Assembly (NCBI GenBank): GCA_903813345.2 | Contig: CAIIXF020000010.1 | Span: forward strand, 6,131,169 to 6,195,168 | DNA: 64,000 nucleotides | Origin: Owenia fusiformis | Lineage: Eukaryota; Annelida; Polychaeta; Sabellida; Oweniidae | Direction of reading: 5' to 3' | Shown here: positions 11,441 to 22,922 of the stretch, one piece after another | How positions within the stretch are numbered: the first letter of the stretch is position 1 | How the letters are laid out: each line of letters starts with the position of its first letter | Translations under genes and position numbers: made by a program | Notes under the pieces: model-generated | What the model was told of the DNA's origin: nothing | The model's database searches: none | Seen by the model: the letters and a program-made list of their open reading frames with translations, nothing else

Positions 11441-11443
11441 TTA

Positions 11444-12237
11444 CAGAGTGAGCCAAAAAGGTAAGCCAAACAAAAGTTCATAACTCAGTTATCCAGCATG
11501 GGTTTAAAATGATATTTGGCAAAATTAAACCTTGTCCGATGTTCTTTCATTTCCATGTTTCATTTGTCTATTTCAAATGACCACGATTTTATGACTATTT
11601 TACAAAACATCCTCAAAATGTCTCGTCTCTGGAGGCTGATCAGGATTTACCAAGGGGGAGGGGGTTCTATTTTTCCATGACCGGGGTTTGTTTTATAATG
11701 AAAAGATGAAGGGGATGGGGTGGGTACTGTTTACATGATGGAAATGGTTTCAACGATCCAATGACATTATGAAATATAGTACGTGCGTCATCAAATAGCT
11801 CGACTAAGTGTAAATGTGCTGTATTCATTGTTTGCGCAAAAATAGTCATCTTTCTGAGATTGAGTCTCGTTCACAGTCTGGCGAATCTTTCTGAAAAGGG
11901 GGTTGTTCCCAGCTGAGTGTTCATCTTATAACGGACGATGAGTTCCCGGCATAGGGTGTTCGCAAGAGCCGCCCCACGAACCCCCTATTTTGCTTTGTCC
12001 ATGCTTTTAAAGTTGTAAGACGTGAAAATATCCTTGAAATAGCTTCAAAGATAAACGTTTTGAGATCTATATCAGGTGATTCTGTCATATTTCTGTATTT
12101 TGAGCATGTTTCTTAACCGGCCATTATAGAATGAAAGAACATTGAACAAGATCTAATTGTGCCTAATAGGATTTTAAATACATGCTGGATGGTGGATTTA
12201 TTAACATTTGTTTGGATTACCTTTTTGGCTCACTCTG
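11444..12237. mobile_element. TA-flanked TIR element (CAGAGTGAGCC family)
   Basis: A 794-bp element bounded by TA and CAGAGTGAGCCAAAAAGGTA on the left, and by the complementary end plus TA on the right. Inverted similarity reaches about 100 bp, to 'tgttctttcat' on both sides. The interior contains G-rich tracts (11655-11725) and no transposase motif. It is therefore a non-autonomous Tc1/mariner-type element. Confidence 0.82.
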
Positions 12238-12239
12238 TA

Positions 12240-13250
12240 CATGATTTTGATAATGGTCATAATGAGAACGAACTTTGACAAATCATCCGTGATGTACACA
12301 AAGACAAGGTTTTTCTAGTCGTGTTTGTAGTGTATGTCTAAACATGGTTTCAAGGTAGAAATGCAAAGTTAGGTACCAATCAATGGAGTGAATTACTTAT
12401 TATTGTTTATTGGGTCGCAATCAGCAGAACAAATGCATATCCTCGAAAAGAACTTTACAACGATCATGCATATCAATGCTAGAATCCTAGTATTCTGATT
12501 GGTGTAGCACCATAAGATATATAACATATTTTTCAATTTACCTCCCTCAATATTCTTTGATAAAGGACGTAGTATTATCATAGTGTCGATCTTTCTCAAT
12601 GACTGTTGTACTTTTTGCAGCAATGTGTGAAGGCAATTTTAAACTTTTTAAAAATTGTTATTACTGAAATCAGAGAATGTTTTTTTTCCTGGCTTCATTT
12701 ACTATCCAATACTATCATTTATGCAGAATTATTCAGGTTTAACAATAAAAACTCATAATTTTCAACGATCAAACATCTGCTAATTAACTAAAACATTGTA
12801 CATGTCTTCTGATGGTCAATATATTAGGTCAGATACCGTACGGAATATCGAAATGCCAAGTGGCGTACTCTATAAATCCCCAAGATTAATTCAGACTTGA
12901 TGTAATGGGCTTTAAAGATAATGCCAATTTTCAAAGGCTTCATCTGCTGCAGAGATTGGAAATTGTCGATATCGAGATATCCTTGTTTAAATACATCCTA
13001 GATATGTACTTATATGGTTAGAAATGGTATGCACCAAGGATCATTGGGAATTATATTAATTTTTTGTATATGTTGTAGTTTAAAATTTAGCTCGAGTGCT
13101 TATATGATGGGTATCTCAATTCCAAGTCAAATGAAGAAAGATTTATCAATTGAAGAACACATTTTGTCTTTCTCATTTTGTCATCAATATTAGAAGACGA
13201 GTGCAGTGAGTAGTACTGAATTGAACTCAAACGTTCGATTTCAACTTCGT
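12240..13250. other. No gene recognised
   Basis: AT-rich sequence without supported exons or element ends. The 76-codon minus frame near 12393-12623 has no recognisable features. Confidence 0.45.
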
Positions 13251-13254
13251 AAAA

Positions 13255-14470
13255 AGTCCATTTACATTCGACAAAATGCTTGAGGGTAAATATATAATTC
13301 TCAAAATACCTAAGGTCAACATCTGCTAAAAGGACGTCATGATGATAAACAAATTGGTCCTACAAAGTAACTAAAGAGTCAACACCTGCAAAAGAAATGC
13401 CTGATAATAAACAAATAACTCTAAAAGAGTCTTCTTACGGCAAAGGGATGTCCCTGATGGTAAATTAATGATTCTTAAAAAGTCATTTTACCGTGAACGC
13501 CTGCAAAGGAAATGGCTGATCGTAAACAAATTTTTCTCAAAAATTTCCGTCACGATCATAACCTGCAAAACGGATGTCCTGATTGTATACATACAATTCT
13601 AAGTTTCTTTTAGGTCAACACCTTCTAAGAAGATTCCTAATTGTACGTATATAATTCTCAAAGAGTCCATTTACGGTCAGCACCTTCTCAAAACATGTCC
13701 CGATAGTACACATAATTCTCAGAGTCCATTCACGGTCAACATCTGCAAAAGGAAAATCCTGATGGTAAACATATAATTCTCAAATTACCTCTTAGGTCAA
13801 CATCTACAAAAGGGAAATCCTGATGGTAAACATATTATTCTCAAATTCCCTCTTAGGTCAACATCTGCAAAAGGGAAATCCTGATGGCAAACATATTATT
13901 CTCAAATTCCCTCTTAGGTCAACATCTGCAAAAGGAAAATCCTGATGGTAAACATTTTATTCTCAAATACCCTCTTGGGTCAACATCTGAAAAAGGAAAA
14001 TCCTGATGGTAAACATATTATTCTCAAATTCCCTCTTAGGTCAACATCTGCAAAAGGGAAATCCTGATGGCAAACATATTATTCTCAAAGTCCCTCTTAG
14101 GTCAACATCTGCAAAAGGGAAATCCTGATGGTAAACATATAATTCTCAAATTACCTCTTAGGTCAACATCTGCAAAAGGGAAATCCTGATGGTAAACATA
14201 TAATTCTCAAATTCCCTCTTAGGTCAACATCTGCAAAAGGGATATCCTGATGGTAAACATATTATTCTCAAATTCCCTCTTGGGTCAACACCTGGAAAAG
14301 GGATATCCTGAAAGTAAACATATAATTCTAAAAGTCTCTCTGAGGTCAACATCTGCAAAAGGGATATACTGATGGTAAACATATAATTCTCAAATTCCCT
14401 CTTGGGTCAACATCTGCAGAAAGGATGTCCTGATTGTAAACATATAATTCTCATAGTTTCTTTTAAGTCA
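13255..14470 (+). repeat. 61-bp minisatellite array, about 20 units
   Basis: The core phrase CAACATCTGCAAAAGG..AT recurs with an exact 61-bp period. 'atct' starts at 13741, 13802, 13863, 13924, 13985, 14046, 14107, 14168, 14229, 14290, 14351 and 14412. Each unit also has TCCTGATGGTAAACATAT and 'attctcaaattccctctt'. Units between 13735 and 14400 are nearly identical, while those before 13735 are clearly diverged, as expected when an array is homogenised in its centre and decays at its edges. There are no spacers, so it is not CRISPR-like. It has no coding content. Confidence 0.95.
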
Positions 14471-14520
14471 ATTCATGCTAAAAGGATCTGATGGTAAACA
14501 CTGTACAATTCTAAAAGTTT

Positions 14521-14720
14521 AGAGTCCCTTCACGGCCAACACCAGCTAACGAAAGGATTGATGTCCTGATCATAAATTGAGGGACCTTTGATAGTAAACA
14601 TCTGCTTTTAGTAGTGTTCATTTGACAGAATATTTAGAGTCCCTTCACGGTCAACACCAGCTAACGAAAGGATCGATGTCCTGATCATAAATTGAGGGAC
14701 CCTTGATAGTAACATTTGAC
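14521..14720 (+). repeat. Two 115-bp tandem units next to the minisatellite
   Basis: AGAGTCCCTTCACGG begins at 14521 and again at 14636. Each is followed by CCAACACC or TCAACACC, then AGCTAACGAAAGGAT and 'tgtcctgatcataaattgag'. The unit shares GTCAACA and TCCTGAT with the 61-bp array, so it probably derives from the same ancestral repeat. Confidence 0.85.
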
Positions 14721-14844
14721 AAAATATGGCATCAACGATGAACAAAACTTCAGATCAACCTGGTATTTTTTCTGAATCTGGTAGCAAAGTCTTTTTAATT
14801 TGTCCGTTGTATTTTTTTTTAAATCAATGTAACATATTTACAGG

Positions 14845-14922
14845 TTGTAGTGGCTATGACCCCCAAGAGGCTATCCAAATGACGAAATTCCAAAAAGAGG
14901 GTTGCAATTTTTGGTCACCTTG
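14845..14922 (-). mobile_element. Solo mariner-type end related to the 9247 element
   Basis: On the minus strand, TA is followed by CAAGGTGACCAAAAATTGCA and then ACCCTCTTTTTGG, close to the termini of the 9247-10215 element. No opposite end was found nearby, so this is a fragment. It overlaps the 3' half of a meaningless 74-codon frame. Confidence 0.6.
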
Positions 14923-15604
14923 TACAGGGGATTTGCATACTAGTCTATGAGTCCAACTACTGTTTCGTAGAACGACACCTTGATGATTTTGTACTTTATT
15001 TGCAAATTAAGCAAACAAATTGAGCCTATATCCCTGATATCGTTGATTAAAAGGGGATTTTGCGAGAGATGTTGCTCTTCCTTATAAATTGGCTCTGATG
15101 AGAATCATATTACGTGTTTCGAAAAGCAATTAAATCCAAATTGCACAAGATTTACGTCGAAAATATGACATTTTTGAACTCAGTTACCACAGACATCAAT
15201 TTACCTCCTTGTATCTGTTCATCATTGACAAGATTTATGCGTCTCTTATTTAGAAATATTAGTCACTTAAATTCATCTTCATTAGAATTGCTTCAATATT
15301 TGTTGAGTTTAAAAGAACTTGAATTCTTTTGCTAATAGCAGTTCGCCATTCAGTGTTCGTCTCTCGCTAATTGGCTAACTAGCTTGTACAACTTCCTACA
15401 TAAGTTTAAGGGACCGGAAGTTCCCATCGTAATCTTAGAGTCCCTTTGTTCCAAGGGCAAACGTTATGCCCGGAACGTTCGCAAACTTAACCACTACTTT
15501 GTAATGAAGATCATACTACGGATGTCGTGTCGTTTCTTTTGGTACACATACTAAGCTCCGGGTATTAAATTAGCTCTTGTTAGCTCTCGAAAGAAGACCT
15601 TTAG

Positions 15605-16684
15605 TAACCCTACTATCACACCAAACTAGTTCTAACTACGTTCTCGAAAACGGGCTTAAACTGTGCACGAACGGATTTGACGTACTAAGAACCCACCAAG
15701 AACCGTTTGGGATCTGTTTACAAAGTTCATGAAACTACTCGAACGAGTAGGTCCTCCAGAACTTAGAGCATGCTCAAAATTTTCTGGTGATCGTCACGTT
15801 CTGAACGAGTGACAACGTACTTAAGACGACCTGGACGCACTGGGGCACACTACGAACGGAAGTGTCGTACTTCAATCCAACTAGGGACGTATTACGACGT
15901 TGTGTAATCAGGCGTAAATTGCAGCCGTGAGTACCCCAATCAGGAAAATAGGGGATTATAAATGCGTTCTGCACGGATTAGGGACACGATGTGTTTACTA
16001 TTTTAGAACGAGTTCAACCGTATGGAAATTTGGTGGATAATTCAGTAACATATTAGGACGTATTAAGAACGAGGTACAACTAATTATCAACTGGTTTAAA
16101 CTGATTAAGGACGTAATTGAACTGCTTGGATACGTTGTGTAGACGAGACGAACGCACAATTTAACCCGATCCAAACTTGATACCAACGTACTGCAGACGG
16201 AATAAAGACAGATTAACGTATTAAAAACTACTTATGAACGAATTAATAAAAATAGCTATCACACCAGAACCAGTTGTCACTGCATTCTTCAAAACGTTGC
16301 CGAATCGGTTTTAAAATGTGTGCAAACTGAATGAACGTAGCTACAACGTTCTATTGTCTGTTTACGAACTTCATGGACTTTCAAGGACGGGGAATGTGAT
16401 TTCGAATTTTGAATCGATCAAAATTCGATGGCGACCATACCGTTCTGTAATTAGGTCATGATGACTTTCTAGACTAAGGGTCGCGTTATACGACGTTTCA
16501 AACCGACGTGGTGCGACCTGAACGAACTGCGAATGAGATGGACGTATTGAAGACTGTTTATGAACGAAGTAGCCAATTATTTTAGACATATTTCCCGACC
16601 ACAGCCAGATTGAGCCCGTTTTACGACGTTTTCGTAGGACTGGCAAGACCGGGTAAGAACTAGTTTGGTGTGATAGGGCGGTTA
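15605..16684. mobile_element. CTATCACACC element, copy A (composite)
   Basis: The ends are TAACCCTACTATCACACC and the complement GGTGTGATAGGGCGGTTA. Inverted similarity includes AAACTAGTTCT and the AAAACG..AAACGGGCTT region. A third copy of the terminus (GCTATCACACCAGAACCAG) lies inside at 16255, so the right ~430 bp looks like a second element of the same family placed within or next to the first. The interior is crowded with GAACG, ACGTAC and AACGAG. A minus-strand frame (16371-16769) partly recurs in copies B and E but shows no transposase motif. It is a non-autonomous DNA transposon of unknown superfamily. Confidence 0.8.
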
Positions 16685-16765
16685 GATAAGATAAGCACCA
16701 GCTTGTCTTAACATTTGTCAAGAGAGCCCAAAAACAAATCAGTTCTAAACGTTCATATGATAGAA

Positions 16766-17165
16766 ACATCCCTTAGAACTTCAGATCAATCCATGAAACG
16801 GTTTGACTGGAAACCTGTTCAGAAGCCTCGACAGATCTAGACAAGATTTTAGGGTTGAAAAAAAGATTTAGGACGGAAAATCCAAAACGGCCGCCTTTAC
16901 ATTTACCCAAAATGCTCAAAACCTAATCAGTTTTCCGCGGTAAAACATCCCTGAAAATTTCGGATGAATCTCTGAAATGGATTGGCTGGAAAAATGTAGA
17001 CAAGCATCGATAGATCTTTAGGTTGGAAAATCAAAAATGGCCACCGTAACATTTACCCAAATTGCCAAAAAAAACTAATCATTTTAAACTCTCTTAGGTA
17101 GAAACATCCTTGAAATTTTCAGATAAATCCCTGGAATCGTTTGGCTGCAAACCTGTAGATAAGAT
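16766..17165 (+). repeat. Tandem repeat, ~160-180 bp units, 2.3 copies
   Basis: The phrase GAAACATCC(C/T)T..GAA.TTTCAGAT..ATC starts near 16766, 16945 and 17106. Each is followed by TGGCTG-like and CCTGTAGA-like blocks. The first two full units contain AAATGGCC/AACGGCCGCC and ACATTTACCCAAA. The repeat sits immediately beside copy A of the CTATCACACC family. Confidence 0.75.
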
Positions 17166-17253
17166 ACATTGAAACTCCCACCCAACCTCTCGCTTTACAA
17201 ACTGATCACAACATAGAACCCAAGGGAGCGATAAAAATTAAAAATGGTGTGAA

Positions 17254-17592
17254 ATGGCTGTGACAATAAATATCATAAATGCCAGGTATAAGACCTTAAA
17301 TACTGATCAGCAGAATATAGCTAGCTGAAACAAATGCCAGGCATACTACCTGAAAATACTGGTGTGCATGATATGGCTGTGACAGTAAATGGTGTTTAAG
17401 GCATGCGACTTTTAGAGAATGGCTTTGATAATATATGTCAGGCACACAACCTTAAAAACTGATGTGCAATATATGACCGTGACAATAAATGTCAGATATG
17501 TCAGGTATTCTTGTCTGACAAAAATGATGTGCACATTATTGCTGTGACAATAAATGTCAGGAATACCTGGCGCGCGACCTTAGAAACTAATT
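17254..17592 (+). repeat. Degenerate tandem repeat, ~50-65 bp units
   Basis: GGCTGTGACAATAAAT and variants recur near 17254, 17376, 17423 (as GGCTTTGATAATATAT), 17478 and 17541. They are interleaved with ATGTCAGGCA, ACCTTA and AACTGATGTGCA blocks. About six units are present with irregular lengths. A 68-codon frame at 17511-17717 begins inside it and is not considered a gene. Confidence 0.75.
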
Positions 17593-18159
17593 TGCATAAA
17601 ATATCTACTAAAAATACGTTTTTGGAATTGCAGACACGCTACACAGAGAAATGCATGATAAGGTCTGTGTGGGGACCTGCCTGTGTTATTAAAGCTGAAA
17701 TTGTCGATCAACAGTAGTGGTAAAAGTACTTGTTGAGATATTATTACCCTCTATTGTCTATTGTCTAAATTATATATACGAATATTTAAAATAATTCACT
17801 TCATAGCTTCAAATTAAACTAATACACCAAGTTAGCAATCATCTGATTAGGAATCAAACAAGGTTCATTAATGAGTCTGATGAATACAAAATTTGACAAC
17901 CCATTTTTTATTTTTTTCTGACATTGCAAGGTTGTTAATGATAAATTTGATGTGAAATAAATGTGTATGCTGTGAGGCTTCTAAAATAATTCCTGAAAAT
18001 AGCCCCTTGCTTAAATCCTTCATAACTTCAAAAAACTCCAAGCAATTTGCTTTTAAGAACACGAATCAATAGAGCGATGTCTATACTAAAGGTTCCAAGT
18101 AATAGAAAATAGGGTTCTTCAACAGGACATATTTCTTGATTTTTTAGGCTTTTGTTACT

Positions 18160-18455
18160 ACTATACGTATATTCAATGAATTTGAGGCCAATAGTGTAAG
18201 AGAAAGCTCAGTTACCTTTATTCAATGAATTCAAGGGCAAATGGTTTGAAAGGTAAGTGAAAACTCGGTAACGTCTATTCAATGAATTCAAGGGCAAATG
18301 GATTGAAGGGTAAGTGAAAACACGGTTACGTCTATTCAATGAATTCAAGGAAAAATGGATTGAAGGGTAAGTGAAAACACGGTTACGTCTATTCAATGAA
18401 TTCAAGGAGAAATGGATTGAAGGGTAAGTGAAAACTAGGTTACGTCTATTCAGTG
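18160..18455 (+). repeat. 57-bp tandem repeat, about 5 units
   Basis: TTCAATGAATTCAAGG begins at 18221, 18278, 18335 and 18392, and a last TTCAG at 18449, giving a 57-bp period. An older unit starts at 18172 and lacks about 8 bp. Each unit holds AAATGG.TTGAAGGGTAAGTG and GGTTACGTCTA. Because 57 is divisible by 3, the minus strand stays open for 87 codons as a 19-residue repeat. I regard that as a by-product of the period. Confidence 0.92.
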
Positions 18456-19080
18456 GCATATAGAATACCAATAATCATATTTTCATGAATGAAAAAACAA
18501 AAAGAAATGTGTCATATCGAACTTTTTAATAGCAGTAGCATATTATCTCTACCCCCCAAAATGTGGGCTCGGCTTCCTTTTTTTCATGACTTTGATAAGG
18601 CAAACCTCACCCACAGCTGAAACGTATTCCAAATAGTGTAGTTGGATACCATAATGAATAGAAGATGAAAATCGGGAGTATTTAAGCAGTGTGCTTACCC
18701 ATTCTCTTGTTTTCTTTGACAACACTTTTACCAATATAATACGAGATTGATTACTGGAAGCAATGCTTCTTATATATGCTTTTAGTTGGATACCTTGATG
18801 AATTGAAGATGAAAATCAGGTCATATATCAGCATTTTCCTTACCAATTCTCTTGTTTTCTTTTACAAAACACTTTTCCCAATGTACAGTAATAGAGTAAT
18901 TGAATGATTACTGGAAACAATGCTTCATATTGGCATATTCAGCATTTATTTCTAAGTCTTGAAATTGTCCACAATTTTGTCCAACTACAAGATTTCGAAG
19001 AGCCAGCATTGGCGAGGGAGTTTTGCTATCACTAAATGTCAAAAATGAGAAAAATGCAAAAACTCCCCCACATTCATGGG

Positions 19081-20655
19081 GGTAATTATCCCAACGAACG
19101 AAGTTCGGTAGGGATATAGTGAAGCCCTCCGTCCGTCCGTCAGTCCGTCCGTCCGTCAGTCTGTCAGTCCGTCAGTCAGTCCGTCCGTCCGTCCGTCCGG
19201 AAGATAACTCAAATATTAGTAGACGGATTTTCTTCATAGATGGCCGCCGCTTTAAAAATGACGGGACTTTTTCGCAAAAATCATAAATGTTTCATTCTAA
19301 ACCAAAGTAATTAATATTATTGTTTGAAATTTTGGTAGTATATTCGCAACATCTATCTATTTCACATATATTCCGTGTTTTTCATCCTGACCCCCAGGGG
19401 TCGTGTATGGGGGTCAGGAAAACAGAAATTTTCGCTAATTTTTAGATCTTTCTGAAGTATAGCTTTATTATACTCAAATGAAAGGCAATTAAGAGTAGAT
19501 TGCAAATATTGTATCTTTTTCTGATTCGAGCCTCGTAAAATTCAAAATGGCCGTCTAATGTACGATTTCATAATGATTTTTCGATCCCTTCAAAGTATGC
19601 CTATATAATACTCAAATTGAAGGAATTTTGGAGTGGATAACAATGATGGTATTATTTTTTCAGATTTGTACCTCAGAAAATTCAAAATGGATTTTTTCAA
19701 GATGGCCGCCTCTTTAAAAATGACGGGACTTTTTCGCAAAAATCATAAATTTTCCATTCTAAACCAAAGTAATTAATATTATTGTTTGAAATTTTGGTAT
19801 ATTCGCAACATCTATCTATTTCACATATATTCCGTGTTTTTCATCCTGACCCCCAGGGGCCGTGTATGGGGGGTCAGGAAAACAGAAATTTTCGCTAATT
19901 TGTAGATCTTTCTGTAGTATAGGTTTATTATACTCAAATGAAAGGCAATTAAGAGTAGATTGCAAATATTGTATCTTTTTTCTGATTCGATCCTCGTAAA
20001 ATTCAAAATGGCCGTCTAATGTACGATTTCGCAATAATTTTTCGATCCCTTCAACGTATGGCTATATAATACTCAAATTGAAGGAATTTTGGAGTAGATC
20101 ACAATTATGGTATTATTTTTCAGATTTGTACCTCAGAAAATTCAAAATGGCTGCTTTGCAGGAATTCGCAATTCTAAAATCTAAATTTTTCAATTTTAAC
20201 CAAAGTAATGAGTATAATTGATTGGAATTCGGTAATTGATATTTTGTTCGTTGGGATTTGCTACTCCGCGGAGTTGCCATTATCTAGTTATACTCAATTG
20301 AAAGGCAATTAAGAGTAGATTGCAAATATTGTATCTTTTTTTCTGATTCGAGCCTCGTAAATTCAAAATGGCCGTCTAATGTACGATTTCGCAGTAATTT
20401 TTCGATCCCTTCAAAGTATGGCTATTTTATACTCAAATTGAAGGAATTTTGGAGTAGATCACAATTATGGTATTATTTTTCAGATTTGTACCTCAGAAAA
20501 TTCAAAATGGCTGCTTTGCAGGAATTCGCAATTCTAAAATCTAAATTTTTCAATTTTAACCAAAGCAATGAGTATAATTGATTGGAATTCGGTAATTGAT
20601 ATTTTGTTCGTTGGGATTTGCTACTCCGTGGAGTTGCCGTTATCTAGTTATTTTA
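19081..20655 (+). repeat. Complex repeat bounded by CCCAACGAAC / GTTCGTTGGG
   Basis: It starts with ATTATCCCAACGAACGAAG and ends twice with GTTCGTTGGGATTTGCTACT, GGAGTTGCC and TTATCTAGTTA (at about 20280 and 20650). The first terminus pairs with the last in inverted orientation. Internally, a ~462-bp unit beginning near GATGGCCGCC (19239 and 19701) is duplicated, and the final ~357 bp (from TACTCAA at 19931) is repeated again from 20288. A fragment of the same terminus recurs at 32462-32530. Minus-strand frames of 60-70 codons here come from the repeat. It is probably a DNA transposon or foldback element with internal tandem growth. Confidence 0.8.
19124..19200 (+). repeat. (GTCC/GTCA)n simple repeat
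   Basis: A run of GTCCGTCC, GTCAGTCC and GTCTGTCA tetranucleotides about 75 bp long lies near the left end of the larger repeat. The related GACGGACAGAC tract at 1350 sits in another repeat family. Confidence 0.95.
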
Positions 20656-21401
20656 GATAATTGAAAGTTATACGAGAATTTATAAGTTAGTGTATCTGCA
20701 TTATCTTTTATAAGATATTTGTGACAGTTTTTTCAAATGCCATCTCATTTGTCCCGTTTGATATCCAAATCCACATTAATGAATTTAATTTTCATATGAT
20801 TTAGTAATAACTTTTCCATCTGGCTACTTTAGCAACTAGTTAAACTACTGATGTGATGTATGTCCGCGCGTGCGCAATACCATCTCATGTGATCATTGAT
20901 GCTGTAACGAGGTAGAACACAGATAGCAAGTCGCTCATCATGATAGCCAATAAACACCACAAAATGAATGATCGAACGGTTCAACAGTGGAAAAACAAAA
21001 CTTAAACTTCAGCTAAATTAAATGACAAATCATGCAATATAATGTCCAGTCAGTAACTAAGGTGATAACCAGCCTGATTGCATCCCTTGTATACCAATAT
21101 ACAACATAAATCCTGCATATATTATATTAGAAACAATCGCACATCTGTTCTACTTGGTATAGAAAAACACACCGTATTTAATTTCAAAATCAATACCAAT
21201 TAAATATCTGTCATTGGAAATGTCCAACACTGAACAGTATTTCACATGATGCGTCGATGTAAGTTTTCTTCAATAATTTAAAAACGTTATTTCAAATTAT
21301 AAGCTTTCAAAATTGTGTTCGTTATGTCTTTCAGATTTGAATTAAACAATATAATTTCAATTTTATGAATTAGACTGTGGATAATAATAATAATGTTAAA
21401 T

Positions 21402-21433
21402 CATGGGCTTTCAAGAGATCTTGAAAGCCCATG
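21402..21433. repeat. Perfect 32-nt hairpin
   Basis: CATGGGCTTTCAAGA, then GA, then TCTTGAAAGCCCATG: two perfect 15-nt arms with a 2-nt centre. Flanking sequence (TTAAAT on the left, GTTAAAT on the right) extends the symmetry slightly. It is not part of any recognised repeat family here. Confidence 0.9.
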
Positions 21434-21687
21434 GTTAAATGAAGCATTAAATATTTTTGAGATAGTACCGGAACCGGAAGTTATGAGAACGAGACTAAGT
21501 GGTGCATCGGTAAAATGAGAAAAATAGAAAACAAAGTATGATGTGTGCGATTCACGTATTAGTACAAATAAAAGTATTGTTTTAGGTAAATGGCGCATTT
21601 ATTTAGAATATTGTTTTGCACGAGCCGAAAATCATTACCTCAAATATCGCGAGAAGGTCGTCAAATGAATTCGAAAAATTGCATTCT

Positions 21688-22276
21688 TAACTCTACTATC
21701 ACACCAAACTAGTACTCACTACGTTCTCGAAAACGGGCTTCAACTGTGTACAAACGGACTGGACCTACTAAGAACAGTTTGGGATCTATTTACAAACGTC
21801 ATCGAACATACTCGAACGGGTAGGTCCTCTAGAACTTAGACAATGCTCAGAATGTTCTCGTGGTCGTCACGTTCTACAATTAGAACGAGTGACAACGTAC
21901 TAACGACGAGCTGGACGTACTAAGAACGGAACCGTCGTACTTCAATCCTACTAGGGACGTTTTAACAACGAGTTGAAATGTCTGAGGACTTGTTGAGAAC
22001 GAGGTAGAACTAATTGCAAACGGGTTTAAACTGATTAAGAACGTATTTAACACTGCTTTTGAACGAGTTAGCAAAAATATAGCTATCACACCAAACAAGT
22101 TGCCACTGCGTTCTTCAAAACTGGTTTTAAACTGTGTGCGAACGGAATGAACGTAGCTGCAACTTTCCAAGTTTCAGACATATTTCCCAACCACAGCCAG
22201 ATTGAGCCCGTTTTACGACGTTTTCGTAGGACTGGCAAGAACGGGTAAGAACTAGTTTGGTGTGATAGGGGGGTTA
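21688..22276. mobile_element. CTATCACACC element, copy B
   Basis: The left end is TAACTCTACTATCACACCAA and the right end GGTGTGATAGGGGGGTTA. Copy B has the same organisation as copies A and E, including the internal third terminus (TAGCTATCACACCAAACAAG at 22079). The right part is shortened: about 195 bp against about 420-430 bp in A and E. Two overlapping minus frames (74 and 96 codons) recur in other copies but carry no known motif. Confidence 0.85.
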
Positions 22277-22922
22277 TCAACGAAAGTGTCAGGACTATGA
22301 GTGTATTCATGATTCATACTGAAGACATACCAAACTGAAGAGAGAATTTAAAACTATTTCCAATATACTCTTATCATCGAAAACAAGTGTAAATTTATAC
22401 AAAATGTAACATAAGTCTCAAATGATGTGTGGTAGGGTTAAATCCAGGAAAGGTCAACATCTATCCTATCCGCAAAGCCAATGCCAATATATAAAAAACA
22501 ATAATTCAAAGGCGTTTTCATGAGCAAAATATAATCATTTCCGATCGCTTTTCTTCTGCCATGATACCGATATGAAAATAAGCTCAATGTTTTACATGTA
22601 TTTTATAAAACTCAGACATTCATGATTACATGTCAAGTAGTGAAAATTCACCCTCAAATCTACTCTACAAATCGACTCACTTAAGTTTTTAACTTGAAAG
22701 ATGAGGATAGAAATCACCAGAGTGATACGCTAGGGAATGCAGAGGCAGGCTACATCTCAATGCGACATTGATCTGTTCTGTAACGGTCGCTTTCACCCTT
22801 TTCCAACTGTTTTCACTATTGATAAAAATGAGCTAGTTATTCACATCATCTGTTTTGCATTTATATTGAGAAAGTTGCATTGATTATACTGGAATAGGTA
22901 TTCCACCGATCCAAAGATTCTA

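Noticed and set aside
13255-14470. Regular repeats that could suggest a CRISPR array
   Set aside because: The whole 61-bp unit is repeated without unique spacers, and the window is clearly eukaryotic. It is a minisatellite.
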